The notes beneath the pieces were generated by a model. The model was given only the letters and a program-made list of their open reading frames with translations, was not told the origin of the DNA and made no database searches. Below are positions 33,501-52,591 of a stretch of DNA of 64,000 nucleotides, one piece after another (positions within the stretch are counted from its first letter, which is position 1; every line of letters starts with the position of its first letter). The position numbers and the translations under genes are program-made. This DNA is from Paralichthys olivaceus (lineage: Eukaryota > Chordata > Actinopteri > Pleuronectiformes > Paralichthyidae). The stretch is from NCBI RefSeq assembly GCF_024713975.1, contig NC_091107.1, forward strand, positions 11,335,501 through 11,399,500, given 5' to 3'.

Positions 33501-35225
33501 GGTGAGGGACAGAAGAAGAGAAGTATGAAAATCATTCTGCAGCACAATAAACCAGCGGAGTGTGTTAAGTATTTTTCTTACCTGAAAAGATCCTGAGTGG
33601 TTTCCAGCCCTCTCCACTGCAATGTGAAAGGTAGGCCACTGCACCTGCAGCTCTGAACTCCACCACCAGGAGGTGCTCTCCTTGCTACTCACATCTGTGC
33701 TGTTACCATGAGAAACAACAGTGTGGCTGGTCTGCCTGAGCAGGAACCTGAAAGTTCCTGCAGACAGGAAGCAGGAGCAGTCCAACTCCACCCTGCCCGC
33801 CCATTGGTTGCTGGGGAGAGTCCTGGTGTGAATGGTGGTGTTGGTTTCCATGTTGACAAGTGAGAGGCTTGTGTTGCGGACGGTGCTGATGTTGGATTTT
33901 GTGATGAAGTCTACAAATACACTGGCGTTGCTCAGGGCAACGTGGAGGGAGGGCCAGATACTCAGCCCTGCGAACGCTACAGAAAAGGATGAGGAGAAGA
34001 GAGACAAACGGAAAGAACGTTTAGCTATGATCTTGAATGATATACAAAAATCTCAAAAAATGTCCACTATGGATATAAAATGGTCGAAAAGATTTTGTCG
34101 ATATTGTTTTATTGGGTATTTTTAAACCTTCTTTATGTTTATCTGCTATCAATGCACACAGTGAGTCAGTGTGAATGAATGGGGTTTAGGTTGTTAGGCT
34201 TCAGCCAATACTGTAGAACATAAATCTGTTGGAAGTAATGTTGGGGACACAACTTTGAAATCATGGTGATGTTTTTGAAAAAATCTCTGACCAGTGGACA
34301 TAAGTGACCACTTGAAGGTGGTCCAGAGATGATTATTTAAGGAAGGTAAAAGGGAAATTGCAGAAGTCTAAATGGGATTAAATAAAGGCGTGAATGATCA
34401 TCTGCAGCTTGTGACACAATGGTGTGAGTGAATCAATCTGCAGTAATTCAAAAACATGACATCCTCTTGAACAGATTTATCCTTGTACCCGTTAAGGTGT
34501 GGACAAGTTTATGTAAAGTTGTTGTTTAGGACTGAACGTGGAAGTCAAATGGGAACTGTCACTTAGTTGTCATTCTCACATTTTAAATGTCAGTCTGGGA
34601 GAAATGTGACTTAATTGCTATGTAATGTTGACGACATAATTGAGCATCATAAATCACATGCACAATTATATGGAAATATTTTATATATAGGCCTATTCAT
34701 TTATTTTCTCTGTCCAAGTGGCACCAACTTCAGTTTGAATAACCACACAGCCACACATGATGGAATCTGCTCAGTACAACTAAATAATAAGCTCAGTTTT
34801 CTACTGACATGCACTCATAGTAAACTACAGATGTTATGCTCATAGTAACTGCTCAGATCTAATTGAGTGTATCAGTGCTGAGGGAAAGAGTAAATCAGTA
34901 GCATTGGCAGCATATTATTTTGAGCTCTATTGTGCTGTGTATTGTTCAAACCTCACATCCTCACAAAGCAAAGAGGGTGTGGGAAGAGGAAAAGGCTGAT
35001 CCTCCATTGCCCAATTCCCTCCTCTACATTTTCCTCCAGTTCACTGTCCCATTTGAATGAAAACACACATTACATCCCATTTAAATAAATGTGTTTAAAA
35101 TCAAAAGTCAAAGATCCTGCCAGGCTTTTCTAATATTTAGTTATGTTATTAAGACTGTTATAGTGACCCTCACCGTATCCCGTGAGCGCCAGCAGGACAG
35201 GCAGAAGATTGACAGCCCGTGGCAT
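30597..35225 (-). CDS. thsd1: Thrombospondin type-1 domain-containing protein 1
   Basis: Single-pass membrane protein of endothelial focal adhesions. Seven coding exons on the minus strand: 35225-35174, 33976-33582, 33498-32898, 32634-32473, 32369-31949, 31866-31329 and 31250-30597, for 940 aa (human 852). The signal peptide is MPRAVNLLPVLLALTGYAFA. The N-terminal extracellular part (to about residue 349) has many NxS/NxT sites. One TSP1 repeat occupies its own exon (about 350-404), with WGPWQPWSVCSASCGEG, the tryptophan ladder typical of C-mannosylation, and six cysteines. A membrane span (MVVVAGISLCLAVIITTIVV) lies at about 427-447. The cytoplasmic tail of about 490 residues is Ser/Pro-rich and ends in SSSFVGKEE. 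All junctions close in frame. Confidence 0.93.
34008..35173 (-). other. thsd1: First coding intron of thsd1
   Basis: Intron sequence (the full intron spans 33977-35173) separating the signal-peptide exon from the first ectodomain exon. It is moderately AT-rich. No gene or named repeat was seen. Confidence 0.6.
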
Positions 35226-35289
35226 TCCGAAAGTCTGTGCCTCTGTTTCCTTCTACTCCTCATGACCGGCGTCTGCCACCATCCCTGAC
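35226..35289 (-). other. thsd1: 5' UTR part of the thsd1 start-codon exon, with an overlapping upstream ATG
   Basis: The acceptor (minus strand TTTGTAGAG) ends at 35290, so this exon carries 64 nt of leader. An upstream ATG at 35263-35261 lies 38 nt before the main ATG in another frame. It reads across the main start and stops in the next exon. Confidence 0.5.
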
Positions 35290-36549
35290 CTCTACAAATC
35301 AGAGGCAAATCACAAAAATAAACAAAAAGTAATCCTCAAGAAAGCAGCTGGCAACCACTTGGAGAGGTTTTGAGTCAGGAGAAGGAATGGAAGAAGCAAT
35401 GCACTCATCCGAGGTAAGAAAAACAGGAAGACTGAAGAGCGTGAAGCTGAGAGCATGAGATTTGTGGATTTACAGTGGCGTCTTCCTCTTCCTTCCATCT
35501 TCACAATGGGTTCGTAGAGCTGCCGTCATCACACAAGTGCGGCAGCAACAGGAGGGCTTTGTTCACAACAAGTAATTATAAGGCAGAGCCATGTTATTGC
35601 TTTTAATTAAAAATGGTTTGTAGATACTTTAATTTTATTCTATTTTACCTAACATTATTAATATTATTATAACTTTTACAGTTTTTTCCTGACCTTTTAT
35701 TTGTTTTGTCTTCTGTTTGGAACACGCTATACAGTTTAATGATTTCATTGTGTGTTGTTTGGTCACTGCGACTGTTTCCCTGAAGGAGGAGTTCATGTTT
35801 CTGTTTTGTTTCTTCACAATCAATTTGTGTTTAGATACGAGACATATTTTAAATAAAGAGTCCATATTTGTTTTTATGTGATGAATCCGATCTGCTCAGC
35901 TATTAGAAGTTAAAGTGTGTGACATTTGAGTGTAATGCATCAGTAACTAAGTTTGTGCTATTGCAGTATAATTTTCAGCAATTTAAGAAATGTCCAATAT
36001 ATATCAATGTGTTCCTTAAATATTGTATAAACACCATGAGGATGTATAACACATAATCGATCTATAAACCTCAGATTTGTACAATGTTCTGCTGTTCATT
36101 AAGTGTTTATCCTTCTCTGAGTTTAAAAATACAACCTTCAGGAGCAGAAATCAGAAAAGAATCATTAGCCACTTGTTTTCAGTCATGGATTTCCGCACAG
36201 ATAGTTTGGATGGTATGTATAATGCACATGAAGTATCCATAGATATTTGTTATCATATATAATATAGGTCATTTTATTTTACTTCAGTTTGGACAACAGG
36301 TGGAAATAAGTTTATATAGAATCTCTGGCTCATTCACAGTGTTTGTCAGTTGAATAACGAGCATCGTCCCCATCACATCAATAAACAAAAGGAACAATAA
36401 CATGATGAATATCAACATGGACCCTGTTCAGCTGTGGTTTCGGGTCGTAGGGTCCAGCTGAAGTCTGAAACTAACAGAAGAGCAGCAGAGAAGCAAGTGC
36501 AGAGCTCGGTCCTCTGACAGAAGTCTAACATAAATCACTTTCTACTCAC

Positions 36550-36735
36550 ATCTCTCGCTGACTCCACTCAGCATCGTTGAGCTGTCCCACCGCATGAGGG
36601 CAGGTACCGGGGGCCCCTCGGTGCTCCGGGGCCACACTCCTCCAGGCTGTCACCACTGAAGGTCCGCGCGGGAAACAGGAGCCCGAGCTTAGTGAGACAG
36701 CGCGTGCTGGTGTAGGAAGCGCGTGAGAGGGATCC
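36550..36735 (-). other. thsd1: Probable non-coding first exon and promoter of thsd1
   Basis: A GC-rich island (36550-36780) in an AT-rich region ends, on the minus strand, at the donor GAGAGAT|GTGAGTAG (36549-36548). It would splice to the acceptor at 35290. The 5' limit is not visible. Confidence 0.5.
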
Positions 36736-36758
36736 ACTGCACAGGCACGTCACGGTCA

Positions 36759-36772
36759 CCACCAGGGGGCGC
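36759..36772 (+). promoter_or_regulatory. Consensus CTCF core motif
   Basis: CCACCAGGGGGCGC matches the vertebrate CTCF core at all 14 positions. It lies just upstream of the thsd1 first exon and has the same strand orientation as the site at 3252. Confidence 0.65.
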
Positions 36773-36781
36773 AGTGAAGAG

Positions 36782-37015
36782 CGTGTGTGTGTGTGTGTGT
36801 GTGTGTGAGATATTAGAGAAATAAATAAATAAAAGTATGGATTGACAGACAGACAGACAAATAATAAAAAAAAGTGGTGCTTGACGATATTAAATAAAAA
36901 AAATAGAGAAAAAAGGAAAGTGTGGAAAGATAGACAGATAGATAGATGGACAGACAGACAGGCAGACAGACATACAGATAGACATACAGATATGTGTATG
37001 TATATATATATAATA
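36782..37015 (+). repeat. Compound microsatellite: (GT)n, (ACAG)n, (GATA/GACA)n, (TA)n
   Basis: GT units at 36782-36808, ACAG units at 36844-36858, mixed AGAT/ACAG units at about 36928-36990, then ATATATATA to 37015. It lies upstream of thsd1. Confidence 0.9.
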
Positions 37016-38726
37016 TACTATAACACTATACACAGCTATATATTTAATATTTAAGATATTCATTTATATTGCAAGTTAAACTGCACTGTAGTATTGAAGC
37101 ATATTGAAGGACCCTTCACTCTTCTGTCAGTTCAGTTAATGCATCCCATCAAATGCACCATTCAGCAGGTTAGTTTGAACAACAGGCACCCAGGCCCTCA
37201 GATGGCACTGAGCACAGGCATGTGCCTGAGGAGAGTGAGTGCACGTGGGAATATGTGAGATGGAAGAGATAGATCGATAATTCAATCTTTGGACAGGCAA
37301 TCACTCGTAAATCATTTTAAAGTGATGTTTTTACGTCACATGAGTAAACTGCACGACTACTCATAATCAGATCAAATCTTGCTCCAATAGAAATTACATT
37401 TCATTCTTCCCCCAGCAATGAAAACAAACTTTATTAAGATTTTGACAGAGAATGGTTAAGTTATCAGAGAATCTAAGTAAACAAGAACAGGACACAAGTA
37501 CAAAAAAAAGTGAGAATTGTATTATTATTCAGTCAAATGAAGAGATACAAGGTAACAATCTCTCCTCATAAGTTTAAATTTGTCAATTGTGTCATTATTT
37601 AGCATATTAATTCTTCAGTTGAGGCCAAAATTTAATTTATTACGTGATGTGACGTGAGTCAACTTTAACCTTTCCATACCAATATCTATTCAGTTCATCT
37701 TTAAGATCAAGTGAATTTTAGTTTAATGTAAACAATCCCTCAGGGTTTTCCTGAGGTATCACATTCATGACAAAGTGACGTATGTATGGACAACCTGAAA
37801 TCAACACCACCGCTCATGTTCACCTAAAAGTTTAATACTGTGCATGAACCCCCCAATTATTAGGCTAATACCTGCATGAGTTCAGCTCTCGTGATCTCCT
37901 GGACAAATTGAGTTCAAGAACAATCAGTGAAGCACATGACATAATAATCTAATCAGTTGTATAGCTCTGCAGACCTTCGAGAGCGAGGCAGCAGAAAACA
38001 GGAAGCTGCTGTGCAGAACCCCGTTTACTGTTCAGCTCAGTTCACAATAGGAACAAAGACGTGCTCTATTCTGTGTATGAAAAGACCAACAGGGATGAAA
38101 AATACAAATAAATCATAAGATATGCTACATAGACCAGCTGCTCTCAATAAGCTCATATGATAAACTGTTAATAGATAAGTTAAAGTGATAAGAGTTTAAA
38201 AGTGCTTGCTTTGAAAGCTTCACTGAGCCAATTAATAAGACTGCTCACCTTTCAGTTTGGCTTCAAAAGAGTCACAACTGGAATTTCTTTAACATGACCT
38301 CTACACTGAAGAGATTCATTACCTGGAGAATGACATTTGGCAATGTGCCCTTTATTCTATACTCTGAGAACCAAACTGAAGGAAGAGCAGGTATTTTATT
38401 CCTGTTGATCTTATCTTGAACGTATCTCTGACAAATGCAATTTTAGGGACTAGAGTTACAGTTTGATGGTGAGACCAAAATATGATAAATCGTTTGAAAC
38501 ATGGACATTTGGGCATGTTCTCCCCTTCCTCTGAAGCTATGACAGCAGGACAAGCTTTGTTAATTAAATATTTATTCAATAAATGTATGTTTAACTTTGG
38601 CAAATGTGATTGTGACTATGGCTTTTTAATACAAGAGCACTATAAATATTTATGATGTGCGACACAAGAAATGTTAAAACAAAATTTATAAAAAACAATT
38701 CCATTAAATCAACTTTCCCAAACCCA
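37016..38726. other. Intergenic sequence between thsd1 and vps36
   Basis: About 1.7 kb, AT-rich. It likely includes the distal 5' flank of thsd1 and sequence beyond the vps36 3' end. No gene, RNA or assignable mobile element was seen. Confidence 0.5.
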
Positions 38727-38732
38727 TTTATT
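38727..38732 (-). terminator. vps36: Candidate polyadenylation signal of vps36
   Basis: Minus-strand AATAAA, 291 bp beyond the vps36 stop. An alternative lies at 38571-38576. Confidence 0.45.
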
Positions 38733-39022
38733 ACCAAAGACACACTAAGGGGACATCTGGGGACACGTTGCTGCTGCATATACAGTATTGGCTGTTTTTA
38801 AATTAATGTAAAAGAGAGACCCTTTGTTTTAAGTCTAAGTAGAAAATAGCTGGTGGTACCTGGATTTTCACCACTACCAGAACACCAACTGTTCAATAAT
38901 CATGATAAGACAGAGGAGCACTCTATTGCTGTACAACATACAGAGGTCAGAGTCAGTCTGTAGAGACAGTGCAGCTCAGTTTCAGCTATTTTTCCTCTAT
39001 CTCAACAATGACTGTCAACAGG

Positions 39023-42000
39023 TCAAAAGAGGTTTGGGTAGAATCTCAACCCCTCGACAGAGTCGTCTCTACACAGGTGACCCATCTTCTCAGCCAGCAG
39101 CAACCTGGAGATGAGGGAGTAAAGAGGAGGACACAAAGAGTAAGACGCTAAAATACAATTCAAGCAATAAAATAAATCAATAATAGGAGATAACGTACCG
39201 TTCCTTAGATAGAAGAACAGAGAGACCCAAGAGTTTAGCAAACTCCTCCGCTGTCAACGAACCTTTATCTGACACCTGTAGAAGAGCAAGAGAGGAGAAA
39301 ACTTACACACATATATACATTCATACACATATGGATATGTAAGGTGTGACTGGGTTGTCGTCAGTTTAATGTTTATAACAGTAAAAGCTTACGTTGTCCA
39401 GTGCAGAGGCGATCATCTCCTCTTCGCTGTGAGACTGCAGCTGGACCACCATCACACCACTGTCAAACACACGCAGCCTAACAGAGAAGATGGATGAAGG
39501 GAAATGTGTTATGTGTGTGTGTTAGAGAGAGAGATAAAGGGGAGAGCAAGGGTAGAGAGAAGTTCAACTGTTTTAATGTGATCTTTAATTAAACTAAAAT
39601 ACAACCAGGGCGCTAGTAGATAGATAGCAGGGAAACAGTCCAGTGTTTCTTTTTGAAACCCTAGGAAGTGACAGGAAATGACAGCTGCAGAGGGCTGGAC
39701 ACCACTTCCAACAACAGGAAGCCAGGCAGGAAGAGCCTGGTCTGTGTAAAGTGGGCGTCTTCCCTGCCCCATATTCCTTTATTAAACAGTTAAACACATA
39801 GCCTTGTCTATACAACCACAAGGGAATATAGTACAAAGACAAACACAACTCAAACTCACCTCAGAGGGAGCTTCAACGACTCAAACATCTTGCAGGCGTT
39901 GACCAAATCCTCTGGAGATAAAAGCTACGGAAAGGTGGAAAACAACCTCAGTGTCTGACAGACATTTTTGTGTACCATGAATCTATGGACACCACAGTTG
40001 TGTCATTCAGTTCAGCTATAACCAACATGCTGGGACACGCACACTCAAGCATAATCCATTAAATCATTTGATGTTGTGTGTGTGTGTGTGTGTGAGTGTT
40101 ACCTCCATCCCTCTAGCACGGTTAACCAGACAGTACACTTCAGTGAGAGCCATCATCCCCCCACGCTCCTGACAGAGCAGGGAGAGAAAAGAGATTAAGA
40201 AAGAGATCAAGATAAAATGAAGAAAGTAAGGAAATTATTCAGAAGTAGCGTAAGATCTCAGCCTGTGTTCATGTAAACTGCACAACACAAAAAGATTCAC
40301 ACCTACCTCTAGAGGGGCTTGTAGCATATCTCCCAGTTGCTTAGCCAGCTGCAGGTGGTAATGTGTGCCCGATCCATGTGTTTCCCTGGTGACAGGGTCA
40401 GCTATACCCATGCTGAGAAGGTAAGACTTAAACCGGATTGTCTGTAAAGCAAAACATATCCATTAATAAAAAGGAAACCAAACTGTGGGTATTTAAGTGT
40501 GAAGACTGTATGGTGGTACAGCACGATGTGATCGCACTGTTTTGGATCATAGACTCTGGGTCCAGAAATAAAATTGTGATTTGTAAATATGGGCTTTACA
40601 TATACATTTTGATTATATGCATTGTGCAGCTTGCAGGTGTGGGTGGGAATTCAGCGTCTTCAAACCCTCGAGTCAGACCCACCCCCCCGCTCCTCCAAAA
40701 ACAAGGCTTCAAAACGGTTCACCAGCGGGTTACGGGGGGTTTGTCACTATTTGTTTGTCAGAGCTCTGATTAGACGAGTTGTGTGTGATGACCCACTGAA
40801 ATTCAAGACTATTAATAAAAAGCATTATGATTAGTAACCATACAGAGTAGTTTGGAATGATGTCTACTGTCCCCGTGTTTCTGCTTCTCATCATACTGGT
40901 CAAGTTCTTACCTCATCTTCTGTTATGTCTCCCTGCTTGTCTTTAATCTTGTTGGCTATAGACCTGGACAACTCCACCATCTCTTTGGCCTGTTAGTTAA
41001 GAACAGACAATCATTCAGCACATCCCACTGGTTTGATATCCATAGTTACAATGGTTAAAGAAAAAGTGTCACTGGATAAAATTGTAAGACATTAATAATT
41101 ATTTCATAAAACACAAATTACAGGGAAATGAGGACATGCAGAGAAAAGCACTCTTTACCTTCACCATCAGCTTACTGAGGTCCTCAAAGGCCTGGAAAAC
41201 AGAGACCAAATGAGTAATATGGCTCCAAATTATCCTCAGTTAGATAAACCACAAAACTTCATGGCTGCAGATAAAATGTAAATATCATTCCAAAGCAACC
41301 ACACCCCTACACTGACTGAAGATAAAACTGAACATTCTTCCTAGTTCACGAGACCAATTTGTTTATACATTTTATGAAAATAAATATATGCAATTTTGAT
41401 TTAATTTGTTCATAAACCTAACATACACAGCGGGTGTATCAACACATAGCTTCATGGTTGCCTAATGAGTGTCTCAGCTAATATCCAATGGTGACATTTT
41501 GTAAAGGCAGACAATGTTAGTATTTCAGTATTTTTGGTCCATAGTACCTCTGAAATGTTTTTGTCTGTTTCTTTCCTCTTCTCCTCTATCTTCCTCTCGA
41601 TGCCAACAATCCCCACCGCACGTGTCTTTCCTGCCTACATGACCACAAAGGAAAGAAAAACACACAGGGAACTGATAAGTTGGAAACGAGCCACAAAGGA
41701 CAAGCAAAGACAAACAGGTAGGAGGGAAAATATTGTGGTCAACTGTTGTTGCAGGAAATAAATCAGTTTAGGTAACTTTGATTTTGTGGCATTTTAATCA
41801 AAAAAATAAGATTAATGTAATCTCATTTAGAGATTCAGGACCTAATGCAAGCAAGCATCTTCAACAAAGGCTTTATTTGATTCTGTAAGGCACAGTCCAA
41901 CTAATAAGGGATGCTAAACATCGTTTTACATTCAATTAGAAAATTCCTAAAAATGTAATCACATTGCAAAACCTAAAAAAAAGGGACAACACTGCCACCC

Positions 42001-44456
42001 TGTGGATTATCATTTGAATTTACTTCAGTCAGTTCAGTGGCAGTTTGGTTGGTAGAGTTATAGTCCTCCTGTGGTATGAAATTATTCACACCACCTGGTG
42101 GTGTCTGAATATAAAAATCAGCTGGAGTATAAACCAGTGGGAAAAATAAGTTTCTGACAGACGAGGAGGTTTGTCTATTCAGCTTCCAACCTGAGGTCCC
42201 GTTCCTGTGGGGATGGGTTGTGACACTGGGGTATTCTCCCATCTCTTCTGAGTCATCTCTTCTGTTAGCCTCCTGTAAAACTACAAGCAAAATACACCAC
42301 ATTGTCGTTTCCAGGTAAAAAAATAACAAATCACGTGGTCTATGCTTAAGAATTGATACAAAAGAAGAAAATGAAAACAAAAAGCTATTTATGCTACTTG
42401 TGTGAACAGGATTACCTCAATCTGCCCATGTTCTTTGAAGGACAGCTTGATGAAGGAATACTTGCTGTGTTGGTAGAGACCTGGCTCCTTGTTGGCAGGT
42501 GTTGGATGCAGGTGAATAACTATTTTTGCACTGCAGAATAAATAAAACCAACAGTAAAGTTATCGTCTTCTTGAAGAATAATTTTTTGTTGCTATTGTTA
42601 TAATCACAAGTGAACATACACTGCTGAACTTAAACAAAAAACTCCACATATCATCTTTTTGGAGCATCTGACCACATCTCACCGTCTCCGCTCCTCACAT
42701 CACGTACATAACGCACAACCAAAGTTCCACATGTACATAATAATACAATTGTATGCAAATATTTGAGCATCTTTTACACATGCTGTTTATTTTTGAAGTG
42801 AAAAAAAGTAAAGACAGAAGCCTGCAGAAAACGGTACTTGTAAACACACAGTCCTTCATTAAATTGTTAGGCCTTAATTGACTTGTTAGCACTTGTAAGG
42901 CAGGTGAACAACTGCCCCTGAGAATTGTTGGCTGATGACAATCCCAGAGCTGTTAATTCCTCTGACACTTCAGACCTTGTGGTAACACAACAACCGTGGA
43001 CTCCCAAGCAACTGACTGAGGAACTGAAAAATGAAGCTAATTTTTGGCTACAAAACATGGCAGGCATGAAAAATAATCAAAGTGCAAACCAGCTGCTCAG
43101 AATACTCATCAGGAAGTTCTGTGGACAGGTGAAGTGACAACTTAGCTCTCAAATGTGTGTTTAGAGCAAAATAGGAGTGGCATTTGATAGAACGAAATCT
43201 TTGTGTTAATTGCAGGTTAAAATATTCAGCTATGGGGTTTTGTGGCAGACGATGGCGCAGGAAACATGGATAGAGGGAAGTATTGATTCTACCAAATATA
43301 TTATAAGATTATGGATTCAAACGTCCTGCAGCCACTCAACACACTGGGAAGGAAAGAGAAAGCCTTCTGTAACAAGACAGTGATCCAAACTCAAAATTCA
43401 CCATGAACACACACTGAACATTATGGACAGACCCTCACTTTCCCTGACATTCACATGCTATGCATTTGAGACAGCTTAAACAAACAAATGTTTTTAAGTG
43501 ATGATTTCCAAGTACTGACTTCACTGGGTAGCCAAACTTTTGCATTTCTTCATATTTTTACACAAGTGTATTTAATATAATTACACAAATTGTATTTTTC
43601 TTTACCCTAGAATTGGCCCTTTATATTTAAACACTTTATATTTACATCAGGAGTGGGTCCTCTCTATGGACGTTGCCATGTTTTTTTTGTCCAGTCCAGA
43701 CTGGACAAATTAAACATCTTTTGAGTTTTTATGACAACTAAAGGCTACCACAGGTTCATGTTTGAAAGGGGGAGGGGGAGATGAGGGGTATTCAGCTGCA
43801 ACATGCAACATCACCACTAGGTGTCACTTAATTCTACACACTGAACCTTTAAGTGAACCTTGATGACTGACACTGACCTCTTCCCTATTCCTGCAGCCTG
43901 CTCCTCGAAGAAGATGATCTGTGAAAGGGGCATGGCTATGCAGCAATCCTGAGGGAAATACAGAAATACATGAGAGTCACAAACACAACCTAACACAAAC
44001 CTGTGAACACTTGATCTCACACGATCACTGCAGTAGATATTGTGAATTATTCTGTTTGCTGCAGCCTTACATGATTTTTAACATCCCTCCAGATCAACCG
44101 GTGGGTGCTCAACAAGGCAACTCCAACGTCCAGCTTCGCCTGGAACAATGACAGAGAAAAGACATGACGTGATTATTCGCTTGAATAAAGTTTGATTAAA
44201 GCCACGTGTTGTATTATCATCACCGCACACTACAAATTAAAGCACCCAACTTCACCAGTCATTACTGCTGAACTATTCAACTCTCTGTTTTAGCTTTTAC
44301 TTTAGCTGCCGTGTCGTTGTGTCAAGCCCCAAACTTTGCTAACAGAGAGGAACCCTGTACCTTATCGTCGCCGTCATACAGTCTCACACCTCGTTGTTGG
44401 ATCACTAACGTTTCGTTTATTTCCAAAAGCCCATTTGACCAAGAAAAGCGGTCCAT
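39023..44456 (-). CDS. vps36: Vacuolar protein sorting-associated protein 36 (ESCRT-II, EAP45)
   Basis: ESCRT-II subunit that binds phosphoinositides and ubiquitin on endosomes and sorts cargo into multivesicular bodies with Vps22 and Vps25. Fourteen minus-strand exons: 44456-44361, 44139-44071, 43948-43878, 42530-42416, 42280-42191, 41634-41548, 41191-41159, 40989-40912, 40441-40307, 40168-40103, 39924-39860, 39477-39393, 39275-39199 and 39104-39023, for 382 aa (human 386). The N-terminal GLUE domain starts [20 protein letters not shown] and includes THRLIWRD and the segment ending [12 protein letters not shown] helical segment ([20 protein letters not shown]) and two winged helices follow, ending [20 protein letters not shown]. 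Two acceptors (42281 and 41635) were set upstream of better-looking AGs because only these restore FYRRL and AGKTRAVG in frame. Confidence 0.97.
43200..43400 (+). mobile_element. Degenerate Tc1/mariner-like transposase fragment (tentative)
   Basis: The plus strand reads brokenly through [30 protein letters not shown] and then a stop before a SDPNSK-like stretch. This faintly follows the Tc1 order of a conserved Trp-containing strand and a QDNDPKHTSK-like block. It is frameshifted and very short, so the assignment is weak. Confidence 0.3.
43640..43856 (+). repeat. Common percomorph short interspersed element
   Basis: It contains GGTCCTCTCTATGGACG, GCCATGTTTTTTTTGTCC, GAGTTTTTATGACAACTAAA, GGCTACCACAGGTTC, GGGGTATTCAGCTGCAACAT and ACCACTAGGTGTCACTTAAT, then TCTACACACTGAACCTTTAA. 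I know this order as a highly repeated non-coding teleost element. Confidence 0.75.
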
Positions 44457-45334
44457 GTTATCTCCCTGAACAATGTTTTCCTTATTCCACTGCGCCGCCG
44501 AGACTCATTTTATGTTTACTTCTGGTATCCTGTCCAAAGCTGGCCTGACGCTGCCTGAATAGAAACACTGACATATACTTTAAAAAATAATGTCAGCCAG
44601 TATCAAACAAATTAATAATTTTTAAAACCATGAATCGCCTCTTTCTTTCTAATGATATCACACAGTGTAACCGAAATATTTTACTTTTACAAAAAATGCT
44701 ACACAGCGTGTTTTCTGACAAGCTACCTCAGAGTGGGTCCTTCTCGGTGTTGACGTTACTAGCGCCAGCTGTCAGTGAAGCTAGCAGCAGTGCTATCTTT
44801 GCTAGCGATTTCTCCTTTAGATTTGAATGAATTTTTTACATTTTCCCGTCTCTGTTGTTACTATTTCCGACTTTAGGTTTAAAATAAGCTCGGGTAAAAA
44901 GATGTGCGGATATTTAATTCATTCACAGTGTCTCGTGTAGTTTTGTTGAGCGCTGTTCGGAACCGCGGTAGCTGCAGCTAGTTGTTAGCTTGTTGTTAGC
45001 TGCGGCCAGATTCGCTGCAGACTGCTCCTCTGGTTTGGAAGTCATTGTTCACTGGCAGAAAAGTTCTTCGGAAAGGAAGTGGGAAGATCATGCAGCTTTG
45101 TTATGGTGCAAATCGTGTAGATCGAATATTTATTGTGTTCACTTACTGTTTTAATGCATTATGAATTGATCAGTATCACTGGATCGATCACAACGTGTTT
45201 AGACTGGAAGTCTCCCGGATACATTTTATCTTCCATTACTGTATCTATTGTGTTGTAAAAAGTATATTTACCAAGCGCGTGGTATAATAAGTGTTCGTAG
45301 TCAAAGAGGCAAGTTTTTGTTTAAGTTAACAAAC
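44457..45334. promoter_or_regulatory. Divergent promoter region shared by vps36 and proser1
   Basis: The start codons of vps36 (minus) and proser1 (plus) face apart across 878 bp. The middle (44700-45100) is locally GC-richer, with GCTAGC/CTAGCAGC repeats and GGAACCGCGG, and lacks a TATA box, as expected for two housekeeping genes. Exact start sites are unknown. Confidence 0.6.

Positions 45335-52591
<7,257 letters not shown>

Larger units (their letters stand above)
42531..43877 (-). other. vps36: Long vps36 intron containing repeat remnants
   Basis: An intron of 1347 bp inside the GLUE-coding region. It holds the two repeat segments listed separately at 43200-43400 and 43640-43856. A plus-strand open frame at 42925-43137 ([20 protein letters not shown]) has no family that I recognise. 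Confidence 0.6.

Noticed and set aside
41631-41640. Acceptor at GGCAG|GAAAG for a vps36 exon
   Set aside because: It leaves the frame one base off; the AG four bases upstream gives AGKTRAVG in frame, matching the family.
41993-42008. CTCF-like site on the minus strand (CCACAGGGTGGCAG)
   Set aside because: About two positions depart from the core consensus, so it was not listed beside the two perfect sites.
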